A stretch of DNA of 64,000 nucleotides from positions 1 to 64,000 of IMG/VR virus record IMGVR_UViG_3300042691_027855, one strand, 5' to 3'. The notes beneath the pieces were generated by a model. The model was not told where the DNA came from. It searched no databases and saw nothing but the letters and a program-made list of their open reading frames with translations. Positions within the stretch are counted from its first letter, which is position 1. The number at the start of each line of letters is the position of its first letter. Shown here one piece after another: positions 16,870 to 24,608 of the stretch. The stretch is from a virus. The translations under genes and the position numbers were made by a program.

Positions 16870-17343
16870 TTAACAATCCCCGGTGTAGCAGCCGTCGTAA
16901 GGGTCGAAGCCTTGCTCAAGATCCAAGTCCCCTTCCTCCTCGTAGCTAGGATCCGTATCAATCATAACGTGACCCAGGTAAATCACTCCGTTCTCGTAGC
17001 TGCACTCGAACTCCTGAAGTTCTGCGGGGAGCCCCAGTATGTGACCCAGGCCCCTTTCCAAGACTTCAGAAAAGTCGGGGTCGCGAATGTCGTCGACGCG
17101 AATCGCACCGATGGTGCCGGAATCCACCGAGTATTCATTTCCAAACGAATCCTCGTAAACACCGTCGCCGTAGGCGGTTCCAAACATGAAGAACTTACGA
17201 CCGTCGGCCAGAATAAACTCGTGCGAGGAGTTGTCGAAAGGAACTAGGCTGCAGACTTCGTCCCATGCGTCGTGCATCACGTAGCACAGATCGCCAATAT
17301 AGTAACGGACGGGCAGAGTGTTGCTCATTTCGGTTTCGTTCAT
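16870..17343 (-). CDS. Conserved hypothetical acidic protein (157 aa)
   Basis: Start at ATG 17343 is set by the cassette promoter. Contains VRYYIGDLCYVMHDAWDEVC and FMFGTAYGDGVYEDSFGNEY, a beta-rich pattern I recall from many phage hypothetical proteins ('YIGDLCYV...GTA.GDG.Y'). C-terminus is Asp/Glu-rich and ends in cysteine. Function unknown. Confidence 0.75.
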   Translation of the reverse strand: MNETEMSNTLPVRYYIGDLCYVMHDAWDEVCSLVPFDNSSHEFILADGRKFFMFGTAYGDGVYEDSFGNEYSVDSGTIGAIRVDDIRDPDFSEVLERGLGHILGLPAELQEFECSYENGVIYLGHVMIDTDPSYEEEGDLDLEQGFDPYDGCYTGDC

Positions 17344-17417
17344 GTAAGTATTATAGGTCATTTTGCCAGTTCTGCAAAGGGGGTAAACCGCCCTGGTGTG
17401 GGCGGGTAACCGCCCTA
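17344..17417 (-). promoter_or_regulatory. Leaderless promoter cassette 2
   Basis: -35 TTTGCA 17373-17378, 17 bp, -10 TATAAT 17350-17355, 6 nt, ATG. Distal half-site varies as GGGCGGTTACCCGCCC. Confidence 0.8.
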
Positions 17418-17420
17418 CCC

Positions 17421-17645
17421 TCAGGCAATAGCCAGCTCAACCCAGTAGCAAGGAGGGTAGCCAGGATTTGTTTCTTTGTGGCTGGTGACAAGACCTTTCT
17501 TCACAAGAGACCCGAGAATACCGGCAGTTGAGCGAGTCTCATCAGCCAGCTCGTGGAGCCAACCGCAACCGGGCTCGTCCATGCCTTCCATGATCGCAGA
17601 CAGGAGAGCGTTTTCTTTAGGGGTGAGGGCGATTTCGTTTTTCAT
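17421..17645 (-). CDS. Small winged-helix-like protein (74 aa)
   Basis: LTPKENALLSAIMEGMDE followed by STAGILGSLVKKGLV resembles a MarR/winged-helix core with recognition helix and a wing (PGYPPCYWVEL). It could be a DNA-binding regulator of the phage. Start set by the upstream cassette. Confidence 0.6.
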   Translation of the reverse strand: MKNEIALTPKENALLSAIMEGMDEPGCGWLHELADETRSTAGILGSLVKKGLVTSHKETNPGYPPCYWVELAIA

Positions 17646-17718
17646 ACCTTTATTATGGCTCAAAACGCCACAGAAGTAAAGGGGGTAAACCGTCCTCCTA
17701 GGTACGGTTAACCGCCCT
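17646..17718 (-). promoter_or_regulatory. Leaderless promoter cassette 3
   Basis: -35 TTTACT 17675-17680, 17 bp, -10 CATAAT 17652-17657, 6 nt, ATG. The TAA of the upstream kinase gene lies inside its GGGCGGTTAACCG half-site. Confidence 0.8.
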
Positions 17719-18454
17719 GAGCCTCAGCGAGTAGGCGAGTCAGAAGGCGGTCTACCTCCGGCCACTGGTCGCTGGGTCGGTACTTGCGCAGGCGGACCAC
17801 GTGCGACATCTCAGCTGCCAGGGCCTGGGTCCACAAGGGTTTCCCCAGCCTTTGGCGAAGGTGGGCGCACAGAGGCGCAGGGTCGCCACCTGGGTGTGAG
17901 TTAAACAATCGGTGGTAATCGCTGTGCACAGACTGAAGCAGTTTGCCCAAGTCGAGCACGTAGGACTGGAACAAATTCTGCTTAAAGTTTGGGTCGATCA
18001 GAACGATGCCCCCGTTATTTTCTACAATGATGTTTTCAAGCGTCAGATCTCCGTGTGAGAACGAGGATGGCAGTGGCTCAATTTCGTCGAGGATTTCGAA
18101 AGTTCGACGAACTATATCACTGTCCGCCAGAGCAACGTGCTCTGAGTGAAGACGATCTTTGTAGGAAGCCCAGTCTGCATTTCGCGTTGCTGGAACCGCT
18201 GACCACAGAAGGATTTGATCTACAAGCGTGTCAATCAGGCGAGTCGATTCAATCTGCGTGCCGCAGACTCCTTCGACAAACTCAATATCGTACTCGGAAC
18301 TGGACACGCAAACGGTTTGTGGAAGCCGAATCCCTGGTGCCAAGGTGTACCGCGAGGCAATGCGAAACCAGTCGCACTGCTCAGCGGCATCCTTACACTT
18401 CTTTCGTATGAAATCCCCGGAGAAGTCCAGGGTCGCTCCACTACTTCCCTTCAC
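17708..18454 (-). CDS. Aminoglycoside phosphotransferase-like small-molecule kinase (248 aa)
   Basis: The Brenner-type catalytic loop FSHGDLTLENIIVEN (about residue 133-147) and following IDPNF (metal-binding Asp) are those of the APH/choline-kinase fold, which phosphorylates hydroxyls of small molecules with ATP. I chose GTG 18454 (GGGAG 8 nt upstream); an in-frame TTG is at 18460. Overlaps the nucleotidyltransferase gene. In the context of the next two genes it probably makes a phosphorylated precursor. It ends ...AQGG with the stop supplied by the promoter cassette. Confidence 0.75.
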   Translation of the reverse strand: MKGSSGATLDFSGDFIRKKCKDAAEQCDWFRIASRYTLAPGIRLPQTVCVSSSEYDIEFVEGVCGTQIESTRLIDTLVDQILLWSAVPATRNADWASYKDRLHSEHVALADSDIVRRTFEILDEIEPLPSSFSHGDLTLENIIVENNGGIVLIDPNFKQNLFQSYVLDLGKLLQSVHSDYHRLFNSHPGGDPAPLCAHLRQRLGKPLWTQALAAEMSHVVRLRKYRPSDQWPEVDRLLTRLLAEAQGG

Positions 18455-19154
18455 GAACAAGCTCCCGAATCCGAGCGCAATCAGCCTCGTAAGTTAGGTC
18501 GCCCCAAGTTACACCCAGGGAAGAAAGCGAGATTGCCTCCCGAGTCTTGGCCATGTTGATCATATCCGTGATTTCAACCTCGCCACGATCACTCTTACGC
18601 AGCTCACCAATCGTGTTCAAGTAACCAGCTGGAAAACGCGCGAAGCCGCAGAAGTAACGACCTTCCAGTTGGCCATGGGGTTTTTCAACCACGTAATCTT
18701 CAATCACGGTAGCCAGCTGCAGGTTTCGCGGACTCAGTGATTTGTGCAGGTAGGTGAAATAAACTGAATCGTCAAGATCTGAACTCAGCAGAGCTCGTTC
18801 TGCAATTGGCATTACCCCTTGATAGTAGTTGTCCCCAAACAATACGGTAAACGGTCCGTCAATCACACCGGCCCACGTTGTAATGGCAGCTCCAGGGCCA
18901 TACGTGTCTTCACTCTGGAAGCGCACAATCGGGTCACAAATCTTTGATACCTCTTCAAGAACAGGGTGGTAGATTCGTGCGCCATCGGTTTTCACCGCTG
19001 AACGTGAAAGCGTCAGATAGATGTTTTCTGCACCGTTTTCGAGAGCGAACTTGGCTGCCAGGTAAGGAAGTGACATCCCGTCAAACTTCTCCTCAAGTTT
19101 ATTTCGGCCGAACCTAGTGCTACGACCGGCAGCAAGAATGAGTGCGTTCTTCAT
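18441..19154 (-). CDS. Nucleotidyltransferase, sugar-phosphate type (237 aa)
   Basis: The N-terminal ALILAAGRSTRFG...K signature is that of NTP_transferase (RmlA/GlmU-like) enzymes that activate sugar or alcohol phosphates with NTP; TVLFGDNYY supplies the metal-binding Asp. A later EITDMINMA resembles the product-site region of these enzymes. Sits between a kinase and a HAD phosphatase with overlaps on both sides: a kinase-nucleotidyltransferase-phosphatase set for making an activated group. Confidence 0.82.
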   Translation of the reverse strand: MKNALILAAGRSTRFGRNKLEEKFDGMSLPYLAAKFALENGAENIYLTLSRSAVKTDGARIYHPVLEEVSKICDPIVRFQSEDTYGPGAAITTWAGVIDGPFTVLFGDNYYQGVMPIAERALLSSDLDDSVYFTYLHKSLSPRNLQLATVIEDYVVEKPHGQLEGRYFCGFARFPAGYLNTIGELRKSDRGEVEITDMINMAKTREAISLSSLGVTWGDLTYEADCARIRELVREGK

Positions 19155-19507
19155 TGTGCAAACTCTTTGTATTTTGCGGAGAACTGGGCGGGTGTCACCG
19201 CTTTGTCGTCAACGTAGTACGCCGCCCACGGTTTTCCAATCTGAATGGAATCGTAAGGCACATCGTATTTAGTGCAGAATTTTTCGATCTCCTCGATAAC
19301 TTCTTGCCTCACACTTTCGATATTTCCGTTTGAGCGCCCCATTCCACGAGCGGTATGAAGAATAATCGTCCACCCTGCCTCCTTCATTGCTCGCATACCC
19401 GTGATAACTTCCATCTTTGGGCGCGAGTTCTCGTAGTCCCTGTTTACCGTGGTGAGGATTGTATCGTCAACGTCGAAGACAATGGTTTTCTTTGGGTCGG
19501 GAATCAT
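19151..19507 (-). CDS. HAD phosphatase, capsule-biosynthesis (BcbF/EcbF) type (118 aa)
   Basis: IVFDVDDTI is HAD motif I with both catalytic Asp residues, LHTARGM gives the motif II region, IGKPW..YYVDDKAV gives motifs III and IV. This compact layout matches the TIGR01689-like family encoded in capsule loci. The mRNA has a leader of about 20 nt, and TATGTT is a weak -10. Substrate unknown. Confidence 0.78.
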   Translation of the reverse strand: MIPDPKKTIVFDVDDTILTTVNRDYENSRPKMEVITGMRAMKEAGWTIILHTARGMGRSNGNIESVRQEVIEEIEKFCTKYDVPYDSIQIGKPWAAYYVDDKAVTPAQFSAKYKEFAQ

Positions 19508-19578
19508 AGAGAGTCAGGAGCTGTTCTAAACATAGGTCGCGAGAGCTGCAAGTAAAGGGCGGAAAACCGCCCAGTTTC

Positions 19579-20403
19579 TCACACAGGAATGACTTCTGTC
19601 GTCAGAGTTTTCAGGCGAATCTCAGCGTATCGAGAAAGCCACTCGTCCTTCGTCCGTCTGGTCTTAGGTGTTGCCAGCTCAGAGAACTCAGCGCAGATTC
19701 GCTCAACCGTCTCGTTGTTGGTTTGAAGTTTCCGTTCCAGGTCTTCGCAAGTGCCACCACCACCGGTGTGTTGCTTTGCCTTGACGCAAACGTTGTCGAA
19801 CCGTAGAGTTCCCTTCCCGTGCACAGTGTGGTACAGCGACAGGAAGTAATCGTCTTTCATGCTGTACTCCGTGATTCGATCAAACGCTGGGTCGCCAGCG
19901 TAGAAACCGAAGGCGTGGCCCATAATGAACTTAAGACCCACGGTGATCTTAGGGTGAAGGAAACCCTTGTTACGCACTGCGTAGAAACCCCAAAGGCCGA
20001 CATCTCGTCGCCCGCTCATTCGGAACCCTCGTTCAATCAGCTCAGACATATTTTCCACCGAGTTTAGGCGGCTCGGGTGGTCCAGCGGCTTTTGCGTCCC
20101 CGTCAGCGGGGCAAGCAGTTCGAGTTCCTCAACGGCGCTAACATCGTCGTCAAATGAAAAAACAGCTGTTCCTTTGTCGTAATAGTTGGAAATGAAGCGA
20201 CGTTGATTCGTCAATCCTTTCTCACCAACAACAATCTCGTACTGCGGGTTTGAACTTTGATATTTTTCCAACTCCTGGTCGTTGGCCACGAACAAAGTCA
20301 CTCGGGACAGATCGACGTCGGTTTTTTCAAGATAATTCAGAGTCAGTTTCCGGACGCCGTCCGGACGCCCGTAAGTTGGTATGGCAATCTGGTAGTCAAG
20401 CAT
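19579..20403 (-). CDS. Glycosyltransferase, GT-A type, possibly TET-associated (274 aa)
   Basis: Starts MLDYQIAIPTYGRPDG at 20403, overlapping the dioxygenase stop by 8 nt. The N-terminal strand plus IPTYGRP and the FSFDDDV DxD motif (about residue 80-86) define a GT-A nucleotide-sugar-binding fold. The direct coupling to a TET/JBP-like gene suggests that it adds a sugar to the hydroxylated base, as described for phage TET-associated glycosyltransferases. That role is inferred from gene order. Acting on host surface glycans is the alternative. Confidence 0.78.
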   Translation of the reverse strand: MLDYQIAIPTYGRPDGVRKLTLNYLEKTDVDLSRVTLFVANDQELEKYQSSNPQYEIVVGEKGLTNQRRFISNYYDKGTAVFSFDDDVSAVEELELLAPLTGTQKPLDHPSRLNSVENMSELIERGFRMSGRRDVGLWGFYAVRNKGFLHPKITVGLKFIMGHAFGFYAGDPAFDRITEYSMKDDYFLSLYHTVHGKGTLRFDNVCVKAKQHTGGGGTCEDLERKLQTNNETVERICAEFSELATPKTRRTKDEWLSRYAEIRLKTLTTEVIPV

Positions 20404-21760
20404 TGGGAGTAACGTCGGGTTGTCCTTTGATGTTGGTGTTGGAGCAGCGCTCCATCTTTTGAAGCTTCTTGTACTCCTCCCACTCAGGGCTGCACCACAT
20501 TCCGAGGAAGGAACCGTTCCACTTCGGCTCACCTGTTCCTCGCTCAGGGTGGTTGGTTGTAACCCATTCCATGAAGGATCGTCGGCAAGCTTCACACTCC
20601 AGGTCATCCAGGGTGACGATTGCGTCCCGTGAGTAAAACACAAGAACAAGGTTCTCAGCATCCTCGCTCAGCGGAACGAATGGAGTTTGACCGTGAACAA
20701 AGCCCTGGTTGTCTCCAATCAGAATGTCACCGTGGCGCATGTGAAAACCAAGGCCAAGTTGAGGCATCACAAAGTCAACGCCATTGTAGGAACCCCGGTC
20801 CATACAAACGAGAGCGGCCACAGCGTCCTTTGCGTTCTGACCGTCGTAATGCCAGCAGGTGGGAAAGTTGTAGTTGCAGGTGATTGAGGAGAAGACCGTA
20901 TCAAACAAACTGTAGCGGGTATCTGCGATATCCTTGTACCTGTTTCGCAGGATTCCCCACTCCCTCGGAAAGAGGTCTTTTGTCAGAGAATCAACTTCCT
21001 TGTAGAAAGGTGCGAACGAAGCGAAGTCGTCGTACCGCTCCATCGTTGGGGAAGTTAACCGGGCAAAGGGTGTTCTCCCTGAGCGAGTGATTGTGCCTAG
21101 AACGGCTGAGAAAACTTTCTGCCCCCGAGGTTGCTTCGTTACGTAACGTGCTTTCCCTGCGATCGCAGTTGCTTTCCGGTCCTCAGAGGGAGCCCACTCT
21201 CGAACCAGCCAATTGTCGAACCACACCAGTTTGGCAGCATTTCTGTTCAAGATGGCCGCCTGTTTCAGTTCAAACGGCGTGCTCTTTTTTCGGACGAGGC
21301 TGTCCCACTTTTCAATCTCGTCGAGATCCACTAAACCGTCCGCTTCGACTTTTCCCACAAAGTAGGTTGTTCTGGAAACGCGAGTATCAGCGGCGACGAT
21401 TGCCCTGGCTTCTTCCAAGTCGGTCACAAGGCCCTTCACAGCCTTACTGAAGAACACTTTCTGACCTTCGGTTAGCCGGATTTCCACGTTCGTGGTGATT
21501 TCCGAACCAGCGGCGTTTCCGCGTTGGTCTGACAGAAGGGACTTACAGGCCCAGCGCCAGTACTCAAATTCTTTGCTGTTGGGTTGGATATTGGCTGCTG
21601 CTTTCAGACCTTTTTTGCGAAAAGCGACGGCGAGTGAACCATCGGGGCGGTACACGTTGCAATCTTCATCGATAAGTTCGAGGAAATCCGTCGATGAAGG
21701 CACACCACCAAGTCGTTTGTCGTCAAACGGAACTAGCGCGTCTAAGTAAATTTCTCTCAT
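20396..21760 (-). CDS. TET/JBP-like 2-oxoglutarate/Fe(II) dioxygenase (454 aa)
   Basis: The double-stranded beta-helix core lies at about residues 280-380: HxD iron ligands H304 and D306 (FPTCWHYDGQN), a PQLGLGFHMRHGDILIG strand pair as in JBP1/TET, and distal ligand H356 (NQGFVHGQTP). JBP/TET enzymes hydroxylate thymine or 5-methylcytosine in DNA. The N-terminal 250 residues are unassigned and the end has cysteines (LECEAC, MWCSP) that may bind zinc. Preceded by TATAAT and GGGTAAAA. Assignment rests on motif order, not on an alignment. Confidence 0.75.
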   Translation of the reverse strand: MREIYLDALVPFDDKRLGGVPSSTDFLELIDEDCNVYRPDGSLAVAFRKKGLKAAANIQPNSKEFEYWRWACKSLLSDQRGNAAGSEITTNVEIRLTEGQKVFFSKAVKGLVTDLEEARAIVAADTRVSRTTYFVGKVEADGLVDLDEIEKWDSLVRKKSTPFELKQAAILNRNAAKLVWFDNWLVREWAPSEDRKATAIAGKARYVTKQPRGQKVFSAVLGTITRSGRTPFARLTSPTMERYDDFASFAPFYKEVDSLTKDLFPREWGILRNRYKDIADTRYSLFDTVFSSITCNYNFPTCWHYDGQNAKDAVAALVCMDRGSYNGVDFVMPQLGLGFHMRHGDILIGDNQGFVHGQTPFVPLSEDAENLVLVFYSRDAIVTLDDLECEACRRSFMEWVTTNHPERGTGEPKWNGSFLGMWCSPEWEEYKKLQKMERCSNTNIKGQPDVTPNA

Positions 21761-21871
21761 GATGTTTAAGGAGTAACCTCACAGTTTTACCCGCCTCATT
21801 ATAGCGGTGCGGTTCAGCGGTAAGCAAAATAAAAGGCGGTTTCCCGCCCATCCGACCAACCAGTTAAGGTC
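21761..21871 (-). promoter_or_regulatory. Promoter region of the modification cassette
   Basis: TATAAT and, just downstream, GGCGGGTAAAACT (GGGTAAAA 21785-21792, 25 nt before ATG). An SD-like AAGGAG... is absent but ACTCCTT is complementary. GGGCGG-like remnants (GGCGGGAAACCGCC) upstream could be a diverged cassette or a small hairpin. Confidence 0.5.
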
Positions 21872-22486
21872 TTACTGCTTGTATTCGCAGAGGATTTCAG
21901 ACTCTTGGTCAAAGGCGCAGTTGAGCAATTTTCGCATTTGGCGGGCGACATCAAGGTCTTTACCGAGGTAAAGAGTCGTTTTCAGAAGGTCGCTGTACAC
22001 AACCGGTTGCTCTTTGGTGATTTCCTCGTCATAGAAGTTGACTCGGTAAGCAACGCCATTTGATTCGCAAAGTTCGTTTATTCGCTTTGCGTGCAGAATG
22101 AAATTCTCTCCGTGACCCTTGATTCCATCGTCAAGGTTCTTCATATCGAGATAAGCGTGAAGCATCTCGTGAAGCAAGGTGCTGCGAACTTGCAGGGGAT
22201 CTTTCGCAGCGAGGCGAGCGAGTTTGATTTCCCCCGTTCCTCGGTTATTTGGCTTGTAAGTCCCCCATTTAGTTCTGTAACGACCTTCCCACTTGAGACG
22301 CGGATACGAGTTCCAGGTCTCTCCGTTTTCGTCGGTGCGAGAGACAACCTTGAGAACCGGAAGTTCTCCGTTGAAATACTTCGCATTGAACTCGGCGTAC
22401 AACTCGCCAAGGTCATAAATCGCGCAAGGGTTGGGGCAGAACCGTTCAAAGAACGAATTCGAAATTGTCGTTTTGAATTCCGTCAT
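21872..22486 (-). CDS. SprT-like zinc metalloprotease (204 aa)
   Basis: The HEMLHAYLD motif (zinc-binding HExxH, about residue 105) followed by GHGENF with the third ligand histidine defines the SprT/Spartan family. The region before it (LPVLKVVSRTDENG...YPRLKW) fits the family fold. Eukaryotic relatives cleave DNA-protein crosslinks; phage role unknown. ATG 22486 overlaps the upstream stop. Confidence 0.82.
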   Translation of the reverse strand: MTEFKTTISNSFFERFCPNPCAIYDLGELYAEFNAKYFNGELPVLKVVSRTDENGETWNSYPRLKWEGRYRTKWGTYKPNNRGTGEIKLARLAAKDPLQVRSTLLHEMLHAYLDMKNLDDGIKGHGENFILHAKRINELCESNGVAYRVNFYDEEITKEQPVVYSDLLKTTLYLGKDLDVARQMRKLLNCAFDQESEILCEYKQ

Positions 22487-22728
22487 CAGTCGCGAGCGGA
22501 GTGGATGGACTCGTTGATCTTCGCGGCGTAGGCCGTAGGGGTAATGCCGGTGGCCGCCGCCCTCCACTCCAGGAAGGCCACCCCGGCCCGGTCGCAGAGG
22601 GCTTCGTACTTGGCGATGGCATGCGGTGACCAGGGGCTGGCCATGGCACCCTGCTTGTGGTAGAAGGCCAGCTTGGCCTGGGTGGCTTGATCGTAGAGGG
22701 CTTTGAGTTGGGTCTGAACGTCTTTCAT
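22486..22728 (-). CDS. Hypothetical protein (80 aa)
   Basis: Helical and Ala-rich (LKALYDQATQAKLAFYHKQG). Start set by a cassette promoter with ATG at predicted +1. Coupled to SprT. The coding sequence around 22500-22680 is unusually GC-rich compared with its neighbours. Confidence 0.7.
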   Translation of the reverse strand: MKDVQTQLKALYDQATQAKLAFYHKQGAMASPWSPHAIAKYEALCDRAGVAFLEWRAAATGITPTAYAAKINESIHSARD

Positions 22729-22800
22729 GTTTTAATTATGGCTCATTTTGTCGCGTTTGTAAAGGGGGCAAACCGCCCTCCCAGGTACGGTTAACCGCCC
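22729..22800 (-). promoter_or_regulatory. Leaderless promoter cassette 4
   Basis: -35 TTTACA 22758-22763, 17 bp, -10 CATAAT 22735-22740, 6 nt, ATG. Full GGGCGGTTAACCGTACC and GGGCGGTTTGCCCCC half-sites, starting directly after the TGA of the upstream gene. Confidence 0.85.
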
Positions 22801-23052
22801 TCACATCCACCAGCCGATCTCGCGATCGCCATTCATTTGCTCCAGCTGGTAATCGTGGAACATTTCAACCACTTCCTCAACATCAGCGTCATCTGGGAGT
22901 TCGTCACGGCAGATAACGTAGACTTCAGCGTAAAGGTCATCAAACGCAGCTTTGTCGCCATCGTAACCGGCGTAGCAACAATCGTTGAGCATCTGCTCGT
23001 GAAGCTGGAAGGAAGCGGCGAGGGCTTTCCGGGAGAGGGTGGTTTTGCTCAT
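22801..23052 (-). CDS. Hypothetical acidic protein (83 aa)
   Basis: Helical, Asp/Glu-rich after a basic N-terminus (SKTTLSRKALAASFQLHEQM); ends REIGWWM. Has its own cassette-like promoter. No family recognised. Confidence 0.65.
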   Translation of the reverse strand: MSKTTLSRKALAASFQLHEQMLNDCCYAGYDGDKAAFDDLYAEVYVICRDELPDDADVEEVVEMFHDYQLEQMNGDREIGWWM

Positions 23053-23117
23053 GAGTGTATTATAGGTCAGCTTGGGGGCCAGCGGTCAGAAAGGTAGGCG
23101 GTTTGTAAACCGGTCGG
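23053..23117 (-). promoter_or_regulatory. Degenerate promoter cassette 5
   Basis: -10 TATAAT 23059-23064 with the standard 6 nt to ATG, but the -35 position reads GACCGC and only one GGTTTACAAACC-like half-site remains. Possibly activator dependent or decayed. Confidence 0.55.
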
Positions 23118-23119
23118 GC

Positions 23120-23338
23120 TCAGCGAGCGTCGCGGTCGGCCTGGGTGCAACCACCGTTCCAGCCAGCGTCCTGGAGCTCCCAGAGAAGGTCGTAGGACTG
23201 CGGGGAGAAGTACGGGCGATCCACCAAGACGGACAAAACGGTCTCGGACAGGTCGTAGTCCCCGGACACTTGGCAGTCGGCCCACATCCCCTCCAGTTGG
23301 GAGTCGGTGAGTGGGGCGAGGAGTTCTTTCATTTCCAT
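23120..23338 (-). CDS. Hypothetical acidic protein (72 aa)
   Basis: Starts MEMKELLAPLTDSQ at 23338, the ATG placed at +1 of its cassette. Helical, with YDLLWELQDAGW. No domain recognised. Confidence 0.65.
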   Translation of the reverse strand: MEMKELLAPLTDSQLEGMWADCQVSGDYDLSETVLSVLVDRPYFSPQSYDLLWELQDAGWNGGCTQADRDAR

Positions 23339-23411
23339 GCCTTAAGCATAGCTCACTTTGCCCCGAAAGCAAAGGGGGTAAACCGCCCTCTCAGGTACGG
23401 TTAACCGCCCT
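23339..23411 (-). promoter_or_regulatory. Leaderless promoter cassette 6
   Basis: -35 TTTGCT 23368-23373, 17 bp, -10 TATGCT 23345-23350, 6 nt, ATG. Begins within the TAG of the upstream gene (TAGGGCGGTTAACC). Confidence 0.85.
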
Positions 23412-23637
23412 AGTCCAGCTTGGATTCAGGTTCGTTGAACTGGTCGAGCAATTCGGGGGCGTAATCTTCAGCCAGATCCCACAGATCCGTCCAGTCTTGC
23501 CAAACTGTTTGCTCGTAGTGCAGATCCCAAACAATCTGGCGAAGCTGCTCTAACGTTAACTGGGAGACCAATCCGTCTACGATCGCGGAAACAACCTCTT
23601 CGCGATCTTCTTCAATCCACTCAGTAGGACGATTCAT
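23410..23637 (-). CDS. Hypothetical acidic protein (75 aa)
   Basis: Very acidic with many Trp residues (WDLHYEQTVWQDWTDLWDLAE). Acidic, DNA-mimic-like composition, but no match recognised. Coupled to the Nmad1-like gene by a 4-nt overlap. Confidence 0.65.
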   Translation of the reverse strand: MNRPTEWIEEDREEVVSAIVDGLVSQLTLEQLRQIVWDLHYEQTVWQDWTDLWDLAEDYAPELLDQFNEPESKLD

Positions 23638-23921
23638 ACCACTCCGTGGTCAACACGAGATTGTTGCATCAGGGCAACTTTGTACAGAATCAGGTACCCG
23701 ATCAGGTCCGAAGTTACATCCTCGTCTTCATCCTCTTGGGCGTTTTTTAACCGGGAAAGTTTATCATCGATCCGAACTTTAATCTGCTCCAAGGTGCTTG
23801 CTTTGCTGAAGACCCGGATAGGGTTTAAAGCAGAGTCACCGTATTTTCGGTTCTTCTCGAGAAGCAGTTCACATATGGCGTCGCAAATGTGTGAGATGTC
23901 TTGTTGAGACTGAGTGATCAT
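23634..23921 (-). CDS. Nucleotide modification associated domain 1-like protein (95 aa)
   Basis: KNRKYGDSALNP...FSKASTLEQIKVRIDDKLSRL is the signature I recall for DUF1599/Nmad1, a helical family common in phages and linked by genomic context to modified nucleotides. Its presence a few genes downstream of the dioxygenase cassette is suggestive. Activity unknown. Confidence 0.65.
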   Translation of the reverse strand: MITQSQQDISHICDAICELLLEKNRKYGDSALNPIRVFSKASTLEQIKVRIDDKLSRLKNAQEDEDEDVTSDLIGYLILYKVALMQQSRVDHGVV

Positions 23922-24061
23922 GATTGGGGCAGAATTGAACGGTAGTACGCTTGGTAGCGGGCGAATCTGTGAACGGAGGGTTCAAACCCGAGCGACCAGC
24001 AACATTCACAATACGAGAGAAACTCAAACCACGGAGTTGTCGGGTCGAGGGCAGGCTTCAC
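23918..24061 (-). CDS. Small hypothetical protein (47 aa), GTG start
   Basis: Aromatic- and Cys-rich (WFEFLSYCECCWSLGFEPS). The GTG overlaps the upstream TGA (GTGA) and its own TGA overlaps the next ATG (ATGA), so both boundaries are typical coupled junctions. Too short for domain prediction. Confidence 0.55.
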   Translation of the reverse strand: MKPALDPTTPWFEFLSYCECCWSLGFEPSVHRFARYQAYYRSILPQS

Positions 24062-24270
24062 AGTTTTCCACCAACCACGCTATCATAGCTTTTGCTACTG
24101 TCTGGAAACCCGTCCTGCTCAGCTTTCAGGTACCACCGTGTTGCTTCCACACACTGATCCTCAGAGAGGGAAGTTAGGAGCTCCCTTCCGCTTTTGTGCA
24201 TGGACACGAAGGTGCCCCAGCGTTGTTTCTTGATGTAGAAACAATCGTCAATCAGTGTTTCCTCAGTCAT
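24058..24270 (-). CDS. Hypothetical protein (70 aa)
   Basis: Starts MTEETLIDDCFYIKKQ; overlaps the 3' end of the 105-aa gene by 8 nt. Contains SEDQCVEATRWYLKAEQDGF, a pattern that might form a small alpha/beta domain. Unknown. Confidence 0.65.
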   Translation of the reverse strand: MTEETLIDDCFYIKKQRWGTFVSMHKSGRELLTSLSEDQCVEATRWYLKAEQDGFPDSSKSYDSVVGGKL

Positions 24271-24580
24271 GCTGCCTCCAGTCGCTTTCTTTGTCTTGTC
24301 GAAACCATTCAGCCAAATCCACAGGGTTCTGTGGGCCAATTAGGTGATTGGCAGGGTCAGGGTCGCCCAGGTCCATTCCGTCGAGAAGTTCATCTAGTGA
24401 GCCTCTTTCGGGCTCACCGTTGATTGCCCGACGCCGTGCTCTCCTCAGAATTTCAGCAGCCGAGCGGTTCGCATTCGCCCACTTCTGGGCAAATTGCATT
24501 TCTTCGAAGGAGACGTTCAAACCGCCCGAAATTCGAGCAGCAATATCTTCAAGGCGAATCCGTGTTTGAGTTGAGAGCAT
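24263..24580 (-). CDS. Hypothetical helical protein (105 aa)
   Basis: N-terminal two thirds basic and helical (SAAEILRRARRRAI), C-terminal acidic. An AGGTAAAAT variant of the candidate late motif is about 20 nt upstream. No family recognised. Confidence 0.6.
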   Translation of the reverse strand: MLSTQTRIRLEDIAARISGGLNVSFEEMQFAQKWANANRSAAEILRRARRRAINGEPERGSLDELLDGMDLGDPDPANHLIGPQNPVDLAEWFRQDKESDWRQHD

Positions 24581-24608
24581 TTTGCTTTTCCCGTTGGATA
24601 ATTTTACC

